From: Vulcanimicrobiota bacterium
GTDB taxonomy: Bacteria; Vulcanimicrobiota; Xenobia; Xenobiales; Xenobiaceae
Assembly (NCBI GenBank): GCA_944322965.1
Contig: CALUQR010000002.1
Span: forward strand, 124,001-188,000
Direction: 5' to 3'
Length of the DNA: 64,000 nt
Below the pieces are notes generated by a model. That model did no database searches. It was not told the origin of the DNA and saw only the letters and a list, made by a program, of their open reading frames with translations. This document shows positions 9,906 through 18,084 of this stretch, in pieces. The stretch's first letter is position 1. Every line of letters begins with the position of its first letter. The position numbers and the translations under genes were made by a program.

Positions 9906-10052
9906 GTAAACCTCCTAGCTATCTTCCGCCCTGGGGGTAGTTTAGAGCGGAGAGAGCTTCGAAAAATAAAGGACCTGAACGCACACTTACATTCAGATCC
10001 CCGCGAGCGGTACCCTTCCCTCGGGTGAGTTAGACGGGGAAGGAGCCTCTCT

Positions 10053-10376
10053 CTACTTGCTGAGTTTCTTGATCTTAGCCAAGACCCAGCGGCCATTCTT
10101 GTCGCGCGCGACTTTAATCCGGACGATGTCGCCCGGCTTGAAATTCTCAACTAAGCGCAGGTTAGTGCCCTTCTGGGGATCGTAGGCCACGAAGGCTTGG
10201 ACTACCTTCTGGTTGTCGTAGTCTACTACGTTGACGCTAGTATTGGTAACTTCCGTCAGAGTACCCCGGAAGGTATAGAGTTTGACGCCAAAGATGGAGG
10301 CGGAGGCGGGCAGGGCCAAGAGGACGACGAGTAATAGGCCGAGCCACAGGGTGGGGATAGATCTCTTGCTGAGCAT
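10053..10376 (-). CDS. Small secreted protein, OB-fold-like
   Basis: 107 aa with a clear signal peptide (hydrophobic residues 10-25, cleavage after ASA). The mature ~80 residues show alternating beta strands with GDIVRIKV near the end, resembling DUF5666/OB-like secreted domains. No catalytic residue is visible. It lies ahead of the AMIN gene on the same strand with ~150 bases between. Function unknown. Confidence 0.6.
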   Translation of the reverse strand: MLSKRSIPTLWLGLLLVVLLALPASASIFGVKLYTFRGTLTEVTNTSVNVVDYDNQKVVQAFVAYDPQKGTNLRLVENFKPGDIVRIKVARDKNGRWVLAKIKKLSK

Positions 10377-10483
10377 AAATACCTCGAAAGTCTATAAACT
10401 ACCGCGTATAGCCCGCCTTTCTTGAGGGCCAGGGCAGATCCCTGCCCCCGCGCTCTAAGGCTGATACTCTCCAGAAAAGAGAA

Positions 10484-10513
10484 TATCCAGTTGCCTAACT
10501 AGGTAACTGGATA
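10484..10513 (-). terminator. Hairpin terminator of the tRNA-Asn cluster
   Basis: 14-base arms (10484-10497 and 10500-10513) pair with one G-U. On the minus strand it is followed by a T-rich TTCTCTTTTCT stretch, as expected for intrinsic termination downstream of the tRNAs. Confidence 0.7.
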
Positions 10514-10569
10514 CCCCTTGTGCCTTTTTTCTATTCTACGAAAAGCGCTAACCCCTAAAGGCTAGGTAT

Positions 10570-10644
10570 TGGCTCCGACAGTAGGACTTGAACCTACGAC
10601 CGATCGGTTAACAGCCGATTGCTCTACCACTGAGCTATGTCGGA
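10570..10644 (-). tRNA. tRNA-Asn (GTT), copy 3 in transcript order
   Basis: The reverse complement folds as a full cloverleaf: TCCGACA acceptor pairing with TGTCGGA, D-arm GCTC/GAGC, anticodon loop CTGTTAA giving GTT, T-arm GTAGG/CCTAC with TTCAAGT loop, discriminator G and an encoded CCA. 75 nt including CCA. Identical to the copy at 10732-10806. Confidence 0.95.
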
Positions 10645-10650
10645 ATATGT

Positions 10651-10725
10651 TGGCTCCGACAGTAGGACTTGAACCTACGACCGATCAGTTAACAGCCGAT
10701 TGCTCTACCACTGAGCTATGTCGGA
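10651..10725 (-). tRNA. tRNA-Asn (GTT), copy 2, anticodon-stem variant
   Basis: Same cloverleaf as its neighbours with one substitution in the 3' side of the anticodon stem that turns the 30-40 G-C pair into G-U. CCA is encoded. Spaced 6 bases from each neighbour. Confidence 0.95.
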
Positions 10726-10731
10726 ATATAT

Positions 10732-10806
10732 TGGCTCCGACAGTAGGACTTGAACCTACGACCGATCGGTTAACAGCCGATTGCTCTACCACTGAGCTAT
10801 GTCGGA
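10732..10806 (-). tRNA. tRNA-Asn (GTT), copy 1
   Basis: First of three tandem tRNA-Asn genes in the minus-strand transcript. Full cloverleaf, GTT anticodon, encoded CCA, 75 nt. Confidence 0.95.
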
Positions 10807-10902
10807 ATGTGAGCCATCCCCCTCAAGGGACAGGGGGATTTTATCATTAAGGTACTAATAAATCAAGAGGGGGAGCTAAAAAGCTGAGAGCGGGTATAGA
10901 GG

Positions 10903-11748
10903 ATGGTCTTCGGTCAGAAAGCCAAGGTTGATAGCTGGAAGAAGAGCGCTACCTACAATCGTTACATCTACACTAAGCCGGGGGAACAGGACGATCCTCA
11001 AAGTAGGGCCACCCCCTTACAAGTGGGGCGGGCCATGTACTTAGAGGGCAACTTCGTCCAGGCGCGAGAGTTCTATCTCAAGTTGGTAGGGGAGAACGAG
11101 GCGGCGACCGTAGAAGGGTGGCGGGGCAGTATCTACTGCATCTTAGCCCAAGGTCAGTATTTTGAGGCCTTGCAAGAGGCGGAAAAATTTGCCCAAGCCA
11201 TGCCGGGTTCCCGTCAGGCGGCCTCCACTTGGCTCTACGCCTTGGCCCACACCTTAAAAGGGGCGGAGGCCGAACAACTCACAGATAAGGTGCGCCGTCT
11301 CTACTTAGAGCGCTCCCAGGCCCAAGATAGCCAAGATTTCTGCTGGCTCTTAGAGAGTATCTTCGCCTTCTATCGCATCGGGGATATTACCCAGGCCCTA
11401 GATAGTACCTCGATGTGGAAATCTCTCTTCGGCCAGGATATAGATAAGTGCCAATTCTTTGCGGAGATGCTCTTCGACTTGGGTAAGGGGGATAAGGCCT
11501 TCCCCTTCTTGCAAGTGGGGGTGCAAAAGGGGATCGACCGGGCCCGGATGTGGTACTTGCACGCCCTCTCCGCCGCCCTCAACGGCAACTTCGATATAGC
11601 GGAGAGCTCCGCCCAGAAGTTGGCCCGCCTCCATATCGATCTGCCCTTTGCTAAGAAGTTGCCCCAAGAGATAGAGAAGCTCTACGCCCAATCCCACGGC
11701 AACGGCCTCAAAAAGGCGCTGCGCTTCTTGATGCCCTGGATGCGCTAG
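10903..11748 (+). CDS. TPR-like solenoid protein
   Basis: 281 aa, helical throughout, with several TPR-like pairs (QVGRAMYLEGNFVQAREFY near residue 45; ILAQGQYFEALQEAE near 80; DLGKGDKAFPFLQVG near 190). No signal peptide or membrane segment. It is a single-gene unit between the tRNA cluster and metK and ends at a strong hairpin. Start ATG 10903; no strong ribosome site is seen. The role is presumably as a scaffold; no partner can be named. Confidence 0.65.
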   Translation: MVFGQKAKVDSWKKSATYNRYIYTKPGEQDDPQSRATPLQVGRAMYLEGNFVQAREFYLKLVGENEAATVEGWRGSIYCILAQGQYFEALQEAEKFAQAMPGSRQAASTWLYALAHTLKGAEAEQLTDKVRRLYLERSQAQDSQDFCWLLESIFAFYRIGDITQALDSTSMWKSLFGQDIDKCQFFAEMLFDLGKGDKAFPFLQVGVQKGIDRARMWYLHALSAALNGNFDIAESSAQKLARLHIDLPFAKKLPQEIEKLYAQSHGNGLKKALRFLMPWMR

Positions 11749-11802
11749 AGGCCTAGCCCCCTTACGCTTTAAGTTAGGGGCTAAGCCCCTTTTAAAATGC
11801 AA

Positions 11803-11836
11803 ATTTCCCCCCGCCCCGTACGGGGCGGGGGGAAAT
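11803..11836. terminator. Bidirectional hairpin terminator between convergent genes
   Basis: A perfect 17-bp palindromic stem (11803-11819 with 11820-11836) rich in G/C, followed by CTTTTTA on the plus strand and preceded by A-rich sequence that gives a T-run for the minus strand. It serves the TPR gene (+) and metK (-). Confidence 0.8.
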
Positions 11837-11871
11837 CTTTTTAGGGCCTAGAGGCTAAGGCTTAGGATCTC

Positions 11872-13098
11872 TTAGGCTTTAGCCAGATGCTTAGCTTGCT
11901 CGCGCAACGTCTCCGCCTTGTCGGTCAACTCCCAGGTGGCGCCGGGCAGGGTGCGCCCGAAGTGGCCATAAGCGGCCAGAGGGGCGTAGACCGGACGGCG
12001 CAACTTGAGGTGGCGAATGATGGCCCCGGGGCGGAGGTCGAAGTTCTTGCGCACTAACTCTACGATCTTCTCTACGGGGATAGTCTCCGTGCCGAAGGTG
12101 TCGATGGAGAGGCTGATAGGCTCGGCCACGCCGATAGCGTAAGCCAAGGCTACTTCACAGCGAGAGGCCAAACCGGCGGCTACGATATTCTTGGCTACGT
12201 AGCGAGCGGCGTAGCTAGCGGAACGGTCCACCTTCGTCGGATCCTTGCCGGAGAAGGCGCCGCCGCCGTGACCGGCCATGCCGCCGTAGGTGTCGACGAT
12301 AATCTTGCGCCCGGTGAGGCCGGTGTCGCCCTGAGGACCGCCGATGACGAAGCGGCCGGTGGGGTTGACTAAGATGCGCGGCTCGACGATCTTATCCCCT
12401 TCCTTCTTGATGAAGCGCTCCGGCACGATGGGCAGGATGACGTACTTAATCATATCCTGGCGAATCTGCTCTAAGGAGACGTCGGGATCGTGCTGGGTGG
12501 AGATGACGATAGTGGGGATGGAGACGGGCTTGCCGTTTTCGTAGCGCACCGTAACTTGGGTCTTACCATCGGGGCGCAGATAGCTCAAGACGTTGGTCTT
12601 GCGCACTTTAGCCAGTTGGTAGGCCAGAGCGTGGGAGAGCTGGATAGGCAAAGGCATGAGCTCCGGGGTCTCGTCGCAGGCGAAGCCGAACATCATACCC
12701 TGGTCGCCGGCGCCTACCGTATCTTCCTCGTCGATCGAATCTTTCTGATCGCGCACTTCTAAAGCGCGGTCTACGCCTTGGGCGATGTCGGGAGACTGGC
12801 TATCGATAGAGATCAAGACGCCGCAGCTGCGCCCGTCGATACCGTAGTCGGGGCAATCGTAGCCGATGTCGACTAAGGTCTTGCGCACGATGTCGGCAAT
12901 ATCAATATAGGCCTTAGAGGTGATCTGGCCAGCGATATGGGCGCAACCGGTGTGCAGGAAGGTCTCGCAAGCTACGCGGGCTTGGGGATCCTCGCGCAAA
13001 AAGGCGTCCAAAATGGCGTCAGAAATCTGGTCGGCTACTTTATCCGGATGTCCCTCGGTAACAGATTCAGAGGTAAAGAGTTCGTAAGTGCTAGCCAA
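11872..13098 (-). CDS. metK: S-adenosylmethionine synthase
   Basis: Makes SAM from methionine and ATP in the cytoplasm. The 408-aa protein has the whole family pattern: [13 protein letters not shown] at the start (ATP site), [10 protein letters not shown] near residue 125, [21 protein letters not shown] near 265, and [16 protein letters not shown] near 285. The start codon is TTG 13098, with AGGAG seven bases upstream; an unusual start for a housekeeping gene but well supported. No SAM riboswitch is evident in the ~100-base gap upstream, which is largely taken by the terminator of the preceding gene. Confidence 0.97.
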   Translation of the reverse strand: MASTYELFTSESVTEGHPDKVADQISDAILDAFLREDPQARVACETFLHTGCAHIAGQITSKAYIDIADIVRKTLVDIGYDCPDYGIDGRSCGVLISIDSQSPDIAQGVDRALEVRDQKDSIDEEDTVGAGDQGMMFGFACDETPELMPLPIQLSHALAYQLAKVRKTNVLSYLRPDGKTQVTVRYENGKPVSIPTIVISTQHDPDVSLEQIRQDMIKYVILPIVPERFIKKEGDKIVEPRILVNPTGRFVIGGPQGDTGLTGRKIIVDTYGGMAGHGGGAFSGKDPTKVDRSASYAARYVAKNIVAAGLASRCEVALAYAIGVAEPISLSIDTFGTETIPVEKIVELVRKNFDLRPGAIIRHLKLRRPVYAPLAAYGHFGRTLPGATWELTDKAETLREQAKHLAKA

Positions 13099-13133
13099 AG
13101 TAATAACTCCTTCGTAAATAGAACAAAATAAAT

Positions 13134-13166
13134 GAGCCTCTCCCTTTGAGGGGGAAGGGGAGGCTC
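13134..13166 (-). terminator. Terminator after the NHL-repeat gene
   Basis: Imperfect GC-rich stem (GAGCCTC at 13134-13140 with GAGGCTC at 13160-13166) followed on the minus strand by ATTTATTTTGTTC. It separates the NHL gene from metK. Confidence 0.65.
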
Positions 13167-13200
13167 CCCGGCTAGCTTAGTATTCTAAGCTGGCGTCGTT

Positions 13201-14463
13201 TTACAAGGTGTCCGTCACCTCTGGAATGTCGGACTTTTTCTGGTTCTTACCAGAATCTTTACTGGCTTGGGGCTTAGGGGCCTTCTCTGCCCCGGGGCCT
13301 TCTTCCACGGCGCTGTCGCGCAGATTCTTGGAATCCTCGGAAGCGGATCCCGAATTTACATCCTCAGCGCCAGATTCCTTCTTGATTTCCTTAGCTTTTG
13401 CAGCGCTATCGGAAGAAGTGCTGCCCGTCACCTCGTCTAAGATAGAGCTAGTGCCGCTAGAGCGCTGGCGGGAGGTGGGATAGGGGGCGGGCTTGGGACC
13501 GTAGAGGTGGATGGGATCGCGCTGGTGGATAATCTGAATGCGGTTATTGCCCGAGTCGGCCACGAAGAAGAGCTGCCCTTGACCTTCGGCGATCTGCTGG
13601 GGGCGGCGCATCAAGTTGGCCTCGCTAGTACCTACGCCCCACTCGGTGACGTAGACCCCTTGGCTGGTAAATTTCTGGATACGGTTATTGCCCGTATCAG
13701 AGACTAAGATGTGGCCGTCGAACATCACTAAGACGTCGGTGGGAGAGGAGAACTCGCCCGGACCTTTGCCTGGCAGGCCCCACTTTTGGAGCAGTTCGCC
13801 ATCGGCGTTAAACTTTAAGATCTGGTTAGACTTAGTATTGGCTACGATCAACTCGTCGTTGACATTGACGTCCAACCCCCAGGGCTGGTTGAGGTTGATA
13901 CTGCCATTATTTTCTAAGGTAGAGACGAACTCCCCTTGGGGGTTAAAGAGCTGCAGGCGGTTATTGCGGGCGTCGGTCACCCAGATGTAACCTTCACTGT
14001 CAAAAGCGATGCCGATGGGGGCGGCAAATTGACCGTCTCCCTGCCCCAGAGAGCCCACCTCGCCCAAATATTCGCCTTGGGTGCTGAAGTGTAAGAGGCG
14101 GTTATTGCCCGTATCGGAGACCCAGAGGGTATTGTCGGGAGCCATTTTAATGCGGATGGGCTCTCTCATTTGAGCCTCGCCCGAACCCGGGCCGCCCCAG
14201 ACGTCTAATAACTTGCCCTGGGGATCGAAACGCTGGATGCGACAATTGCGCGTATCGAGGACGTAGATATTGCCGCTGGCGTCGACCGTCACCCCCGTAG
14301 GTTCATTGAGCTCTCCCGGCCCTTTGCCAGCGTAGCCCACCCCGATGCTCCCCTGGTAGGAGGGGGGCAACTCGTTTTGGGTATAGTACCAAACGAGAGC
14401 GGCGGCCGCGCCTAAAAATACTAAAAAGATAAAGGTCCAGATCAAAGGGCGATAACTTTTCAC
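13201..14463 (-). CDS. Membrane-anchored NHL-repeat beta-propeller protein
   Basis: 420 aa. Residues 7-27 form a signal anchor or uncleaved signal peptide. Residues ~40-315 are six NHL units, each with the G-x-F-x-x-P-x-G and V-x-D-x-x-N-N-R-I-Q-x-F pattern (for example VSDTGNNRIQKF), giving a six-blade propeller on the outer face. The last ~95 residues are Ser/Glu/Lys-rich and disordered. NHL propellers bind proteins, RNA or sugars; the ligand here is unknown. Start ATG 14463. Confidence 0.8.
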   Translation of the reverse strand: MKSYRPLIWTFIFLVFLGAAAALVWYYTQNELPPSYQGSIGVGYAGKGPGELNEPTGVTVDASGNIYVLDTRNCRIQRFDPQGKLLDVWGGPGSGEAQMREPIRIKMAPDNTLWVSDTGNNRLLHFSTQGEYLGEVGSLGQGDGQFAAPIGIAFDSEGYIWVTDARNNRLQLFNPQGEFVSTLENNGSINLNQPWGLDVNVNDELIVANTKSNQILKFNADGELLQKWGLPGKGPGEFSSPTDVLVMFDGHILVSDTGNNRIQKFTSQGVYVTEWGVGTSEANLMRRPQQIAEGQGQLFFVADSGNNRIQIIHQRDPIHLYGPKPAPYPTSRQRSSGTSSILDEVTGSTSSDSAAKAKEIKKESGAEDVNSGSASEDSKNLRDSAVEEGPGAEKAPKPQASKDSGKNQKKSDIPEVTDTL

Positions 14464-14617
14464 AGGAAAGCTCTCCGCTACTATTTTTAGTCTCTTATTC
14501 CCTACGCTAAGGCCCAGCTCCTGGCGTAAAGACCTCCTCTCCCCTGAGCCTCCCCATTCTGGCGGGAAGAGTCGGCTTTCCAGGTATCTAGTAATATTGA
14601 TTAGGCAGTTTTCTTAA

Positions 14618-14631
14618 ATTGTATATACAAT
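14618..14631. promoter_or_regulatory. 14-bp palindrome, candidate operator
   Basis: ATTGTATATACAAT is a perfect 14-bp palindrome in otherwise GC-rich DNA and ends 13 bases before the -35 box at 14645. The position suits an activator or repressor site. No family is assigned. Confidence 0.4.
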
Positions 14632-14644
14632 ATTTGCTAAAAGT

Positions 14645-14673
14645 TTGACATCCTGGATCGCGCTTACTAAGAT
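14645..14673 (+). promoter_or_regulatory. Sigma70-type promoter for the CBM48 gene
   Basis: TTGACA at 14645-14650, a 17-base spacer, then TAAGAT at 14668-14673. It reads toward the CBM48 gene starting at 14747. Confidence 0.65.
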
Positions 14674-14746
14674 GGAAGGGATGAGGGGGAATAATCCCTA
14701 TTTTCTGGCCTTTTGGAGCTCCAGTCAGGGGAGAGTAGATTGAGGA

Positions 14747-15112
14747 GTGGTAGAGATAGTGTCCGTAGTTAAAAATTACACTAAGACGGGTAGCAAGTGT
14801 CGGGTAACTTTTAAGCTCAATTCGGAGTTGGCGCGCCGCTTTCACGCCGAGCAGGTGGTAGTAGTAGGCGATTTTTGCGACTGGGCGCGGGAGAAGGGGC
14901 TCAAGATGAAGGTTTTAAAGGACGGCTCCTTCAGCTTGACTACTACCTTGCCCTCGGGGCGCGATTATCACTTTAAGTATTTAATTAACGACCAGTTGTG
15001 GGAGAATGACGAAGCGCCCGACGATTGGGTCAACGATGGGAGCGGTAATTACAATTCTCTCTTGCATTTAGAGGAGGGGCTTCCCGCTACTGACTCTCTT
15101 GCAAGCGCTTGA
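14747..15112 (+). CDS. Stand-alone CBM48 / glycogen-binding-domain protein
   Basis: 121 aa, almost entirely one early-set beta-sandwich: VVVVGDFCDW (strand and carbohydrate-facing Trp), DGSFSLTTTLPSGRDYHFKYLI, then WENDEAPDDWVNDGSGNYNSLLHL, the typical order in isoamylase/AMPK-beta CBM48 domains. It has no enzyme domain and no signal peptide, so it probably binds alpha-glucan in the cytoplasm or targets a partner to it. The start may be GTG 14747 or GTG 14759. Its last 26 bases overlap the convergent M23 gene. Confidence 0.75.
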   Translation: MVEIVSVVKNYTKTGSKCRVTFKLNSELARRFHAEQVVVVGDFCDWAREKGLKMKVLKDGSFSLTTTLPSGRDYHFKYLINDQLWENDEAPDDWVNDGSGNYNSLLHLEEGLPATDSLASA

Positions 15113-16343
15113 GGTTAGCCTCTAAGATCTCTAACTTCTGGCGGGTGGCCTCCAATTCGCGCTGGGGAAGCCCTCCCAGGCGGTAGATCTTCTCCTGGCT
15201 CTCCAAGACGGCCTGACATTGGCGCACTTGGCTCTTAGCCTCTAGGAGGGCTTGGATCTGGGCCTCCTCCTGTCGGCGCTTATAATTTTGGACTTCGCCC
15301 TTCAATTGGCGGTCGTTAGCTACTAGGTTATTAATAAAATTTTGTACTTCCGCCCACTCTATGCCCTCCGCCTGGGCCCTCTTTTGGGCCGCATTTTGGC
15401 GCTGGCGGGCGCTAACTAGTTGCTTTTGTAGGCGGGCTAACTCCTGGGGGGATTGGCGCTGGGCCTCCTTGAGGCGCTTTAACTCCTGGCGCGTCTTCTC
15501 TAAGTCTTGTTTAGACTTTTCCACGTCGCGGCGGGAGATGAGCCCCTGGGCGAAATATCCCTCCATCTGGCGCATGGCTAGGCGGCGGTTAGTGTAGCGC
15601 TCCTCTAATTTCTGGCGCTCTACCTTTTGTAAGCGGGCCTCGCGCTGGCGGGCGGCTAGCTCTTCTTCCAGCTCTTCTAAATTATTGGCGGCGCTCAGCC
15701 AACCTACCATCAACTGTTGGCGGCTGCTAGTGGGGATGAGGCGCAGGGAGCCGTTAGCTAAGAGCTCCTTCTCATCCTCGCCAAAGGGGACGTACTGCCC
15801 TTGGGCGTCGCGCATCTTGACGTCGACGTGATCTTTAGCGATCTGGCCTACTATTTGGCCGGTCTGCAACTCTTGGCCTAAGTGGACGCTGGGGACGATA
15901 TGGCCGTAAGTGACTTCGCGCCCATCGGGGGAGAGGACGGTCACCCCCCACTCTCCCTCCGCCCAGGGGGCGATAGAGATGACGCGCCCGGGCCAACCGA
16001 CCCGCGCTCCGCTCCCAGCTTCCATAGCTATATCGTAACCTAAGTGGAGGCCCGCCTGGCGCCGGTAGAGAGAGAGGCCGCGATAATCGTAGAAGGTGCT
16101 AGTGAGACAGGCCCAAGCGCAAGATTGGCGCTGCAGAGCCAGGAGTTCCCCTAAGCCTTTGACCCCCTGAGTAAGAGTAGTAGCCGGGGGAAGGCCGTAT
16201 TTCTTCTGGGCCGCCCGCAGGGCGGCCGGTACCTGGGAGGTAGAGGGCTGATGGGGGGCCGCTCCCAGAGGGATCGCTCCTAGGGTCAGGATGAGCGTCC
16301 AGCTCCACAGAGTAGATTTAGCTAGCGTGATGGGGATAGGCAT
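15087..16343 (-). CDS. Secreted M23/LytM-like domain protein with C-terminal coiled coil; altered metal motif
   Basis: 418 aa. Residues 1-28 form a signal peptide. Residues ~90-200 match the LytM/M23 fold: HLGYDIA (HxxxD, first zinc ligands), VTYGHIVP, then HVDVKM where active enzymes have HxH. The usual second His is Asp here, so zinc binding may be changed or lost. Residues ~215-415 are a long coiled coil. EnvC- and NlpD-like proteins combine coiled coil with an inactive LytM domain to activate amidases, so a regulatory role is plausible, although EnvC has the domains in the opposite order. The 3' end overlaps the CBM48 gene by 26 bases. Start ATG 16343. Confidence 0.7.
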   Translation of the reverse strand: MPIPITLAKSTLWSWTLILTLGAIPLGAAPHQPSTSQVPAALRAAQKKYGLPPATTLTQGVKGLGELLALQRQSCAWACLTSTFYDYRGLSLYRRQAGLHLGYDIAMEAGSGARVGWPGRVISIAPWAEGEWGVTVLSPDGREVTYGHIVPSVHLGQELQTGQIVGQIAKDHVDVKMRDAQGQYVPFGEDEKELLANGSLRLIPTSSRQQLMVGWLSAANNLEELEEELAARQREARLQKVERQKLEERYTNRRLAMRQMEGYFAQGLISRRDVEKSKQDLEKTRQELKRLKEAQRQSPQELARLQKQLVSARQRQNAAQKRAQAEGIEWAEVQNFINNLVANDRQLKGEVQNYKRRQEEAQIQALLEAKSQVRQCQAVLESQEKIYRLGGLPQRELEATRQKLEILEANLKRLQESQ

Positions 16344-16350
16344 GAGCTAC

Positions 16351-16379
16351 TTAATAACATTAACTAGCCAGTTAGTCAA
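16351..16379 (-). promoter_or_regulatory. Promoter for the M23-like gene
   Basis: Read on the minus strand: TTGACT (16379-16374), 17-base spacer, TATTAA (16356-16351). The -10 lies only about 8 bases before ATG 16343, so the transcript would have almost no leader, or translation starts further in. Confidence 0.45.
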
Positions 16380-16473
16380 TAAAAGGGGCGGCGGGGGCTA
16401 CTTTTAAGGGCAGGGAGTGGGGCTAGGAGCTAGAAGGGCTGGGGACTTTTTTCTATGGAGTTTGGGAGTTTTT

Positions 16474-17169
16474 ATGAATATGTTTGGCAGATCCCCCTTG
16501 TCTGGCGGTTATCCCCTCTGGAACGGGATGCCTTACCCGCTGTGGATGAATGGCTGCAGTCTGCGTCAGGGCGCGCACAACCAGTTAGTGCCCATGGTAG
16601 TAGAGCAGACGGCCCGCGGGGAGCGCGCCTACGATATTTATTCGCGCCTGCTCAAAAACCGCATTATCTTCGTGGGCGAGCCTATTGACGACGATCTCTC
16701 GGGGGTCGTTATCGCCCAGTTGCTCTACTTAGAGCAAGAGGATCCCGATAAGGATATCGATATTTATATCAATAGTCCCGGCGGCTCCGTTACGGCGGGT
16801 TTAGCCATCTATGACTGTATGCAATTAGTTAAGCCCGACGTCTCCTGTATCTGTATGGGTATGGCGGCCAGCGCGGCGGCGGTCCTCTTAGCGGGCGGGA
16901 CTAAGGGTAAGCGCTTCGCCCTCCAGTATTCGCGCATTATGATCCACCAGCCCTGGATCCAGGGGATAGGCGGTCAGGCTACCGATATCGATATCCACGC
17001 CCGGGAGATCATTAAGACTAGAGCCACGCTCAACCAGATCTTAGCGGCCCATACGGGCCAGCCCTACGAGAAGGTCTGCCAAGATACGGAGCGCGACAAT
17101 TATATGTCTAGCCAAGAGGCCGTGGAGTACGGTCTCATCGACGACATTATGACTAAGGATAAGCGCTAA
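16474..17169 (+). CDS. clpP: ATP-dependent Clp protease proteolytic subunit
   Basis: Serine protease ring subunit that degrades substrates unfolded by Clp ATPases. ATG 16474 (MNMFGRSP) is chosen over the longer frame from 16417, whose extra residues do not resemble the family. Visible: [16 protein letters not shown], the nucleophile Ser in GMAAS, the His in MIHQPW, and the acid near ERDNYMS. At 231 aa it has a ~35-residue N-terminal leader ([14 protein letters not shown]) longer than usual. It is followed at 18 bases by coaW. No Clp ATPase is adjacent; the ClpA-like gene is at 34.6 kb. Confidence 0.95.
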   Translation: MNMFGRSPLSGGYPLWNGMPYPLWMNGCSLRQGAHNQLVPMVVEQTARGERAYDIYSRLLKNRIIFVGEPIDDDLSGVVIAQLLYLEQEDPDKDIDIYINSPGGSVTAGLAIYDCMQLVKPDVSCICMGMAASAAAVLLAGGTKGKRFALQYSRIMIHQPWIQGIGGQATDIDIHAREIIKTRATLNQILAAHTGQPYEKVCQDTERDNYMSSQEAVEYGLIDDIMTKDKR

Positions 17170-17187
17170 GTCGCTTTCTAGGTCCTT

Positions 17188-18063
17188 ATGAACTATCTGC
17201 GCGGCTGCGGCATCGACATTGGGGGCTCCCTCACGAAGATCGCCGTAGTCTATCCCGGGGAGGAGCTCATCTTCAACCTCCTCCCGGAGCACAACTGCCA
17301 ACAGGTAGTCGATTACGTGCTCAAGTTGGGGGTCCAATTCTGCGGGGTGACCGGTAGCGGGGCCTCGGAGTTCAAGTTGCGTCTGCGCAATTTGGAGGAG
17401 GCGGGCCAGGAAGGGATCCCCCAAGTCTTCTGCGTCAACGAATTCGTAGCCTGGGGGACGGGGGTGGGCAAGCTATTGCCTACCTCCTCCGGGGTGGAGT
17501 TGCCCTACCTTCTGGGCTCTATCGGCACCGGGACTTCGATCTTACTAGTTAACGGCTTTACGATTACTCGCGTAGGGGGTACGGCCCTGGGGGGCGGGAC
17601 GATCTGCGGCTTGGGGCGCCTGCTCTGGCCCGGTCGCACCTTTGAGGAACTCTGCCAACTGGCGGAGCGCGGTAAACGCTCTAAAGTAGATCTCCTCTTG
17701 CAAGATATTTACGCTCCCGGTCAAGTGGGTATCTCGGGCCATACGACGGCCTCTAACTTTGGGCGCTTAGCGAGCGAGTCCGTGCCCCGCCCCCCCGATA
17801 GCGATCTGATGGCCGGTATTATGGGGATGGTGGGGGAAAATATCTCTTTAATCGCTTCCGGCTTTATGCCCTTAGCCCGCACCCATACCATCGTCTACGC
17901 CGGTTCCACCTTGCGCCACAATCCCGCCTTGGAGCGGGTCCTTACAGAGTCCGCCCAGCTCCTCAACCACCGGGCGGTCATCTTAGAGCGAGGCGAGTTT
18001 ACGGGGGCGGTGGGCGCCTACCAGTTGGGCCTCTCCAGTTGGAGCCTCTACCAGGGGCGCTAA
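17188..18063 (+). CDS. coaW: Type II pantothenate kinase
   Basis: Phosphorylates pantothenate in the first step of CoA synthesis. 291 aa. The ASKHA-fold signatures are present: GIDIGGSLTKIAV (phosphate 1), CVNEFVAWGTG (catalytic Glu region), GSIGTGTS (phosphate 2) and VGGTALGGGTICGLG. Type II enzymes are known from Staphylococcus, Bacillus relatives and eukaryotes and are generally not feedback-inhibited like CoaA. The start is ATG 17188, 18 bases after clpP, so the pair is likely co-transcribed. Confidence 0.88.
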   Translation: MNYLRGCGIDIGGSLTKIAVVYPGEELIFNLLPEHNCQQVVDYVLKLGVQFCGVTGSGASEFKLRLRNLEEAGQEGIPQVFCVNEFVAWGTGVGKLLPTSSGVELPYLLGSIGTGTSILLVNGFTITRVGGTALGGGTICGLGRLLWPGRTFEELCQLAERGKRSKVDLLLQDIYAPGQVGISGHTTASNFGRLASESVPRPPDSDLMAGIMGMVGENISLIASGFMPLARTHTIVYAGSTLRHNPALERVLTESAQLLNHRAVILERGEFTGAVGAYQLGLSSWSLYQGR

Positions 18064-18084
18064 GTCCTCCATAAGGGGGCTAAA

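Larger units (their letters stand above)
14464..14746. other. Intergenic regulatory region between divergent NHL and CBM48 genes
   Basis: 283 bases without a supported gene. It holds an AT-rich patch with a palindrome and a sigma70-like promoter (listed separately). A minus-strand open frame across 14588-14845 has no ribosome site and crosses the CBM48 gene, so it is not called. Confidence 0.6.

Noticed and set aside
10569-10850. 93-codon plus-strand frame with repeats of VGLEPTTDRLTADCSTTELCRN
   Set aside because: It is the antisense of the three tandem tRNA-Asn genes, a well-known false protein pattern.
13099-13200. SAM riboswitch ahead of metK
   Set aside because: The gap is about 100 bases, mostly the previous gene's terminator, and no SAM-I-like helices or conserved core were seen.
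14588-14845. Minus-strand 85-codon frame
   Set aside because: No ribosome site, overlaps the CBM48 gene and its promoter region, and resembles no protein.
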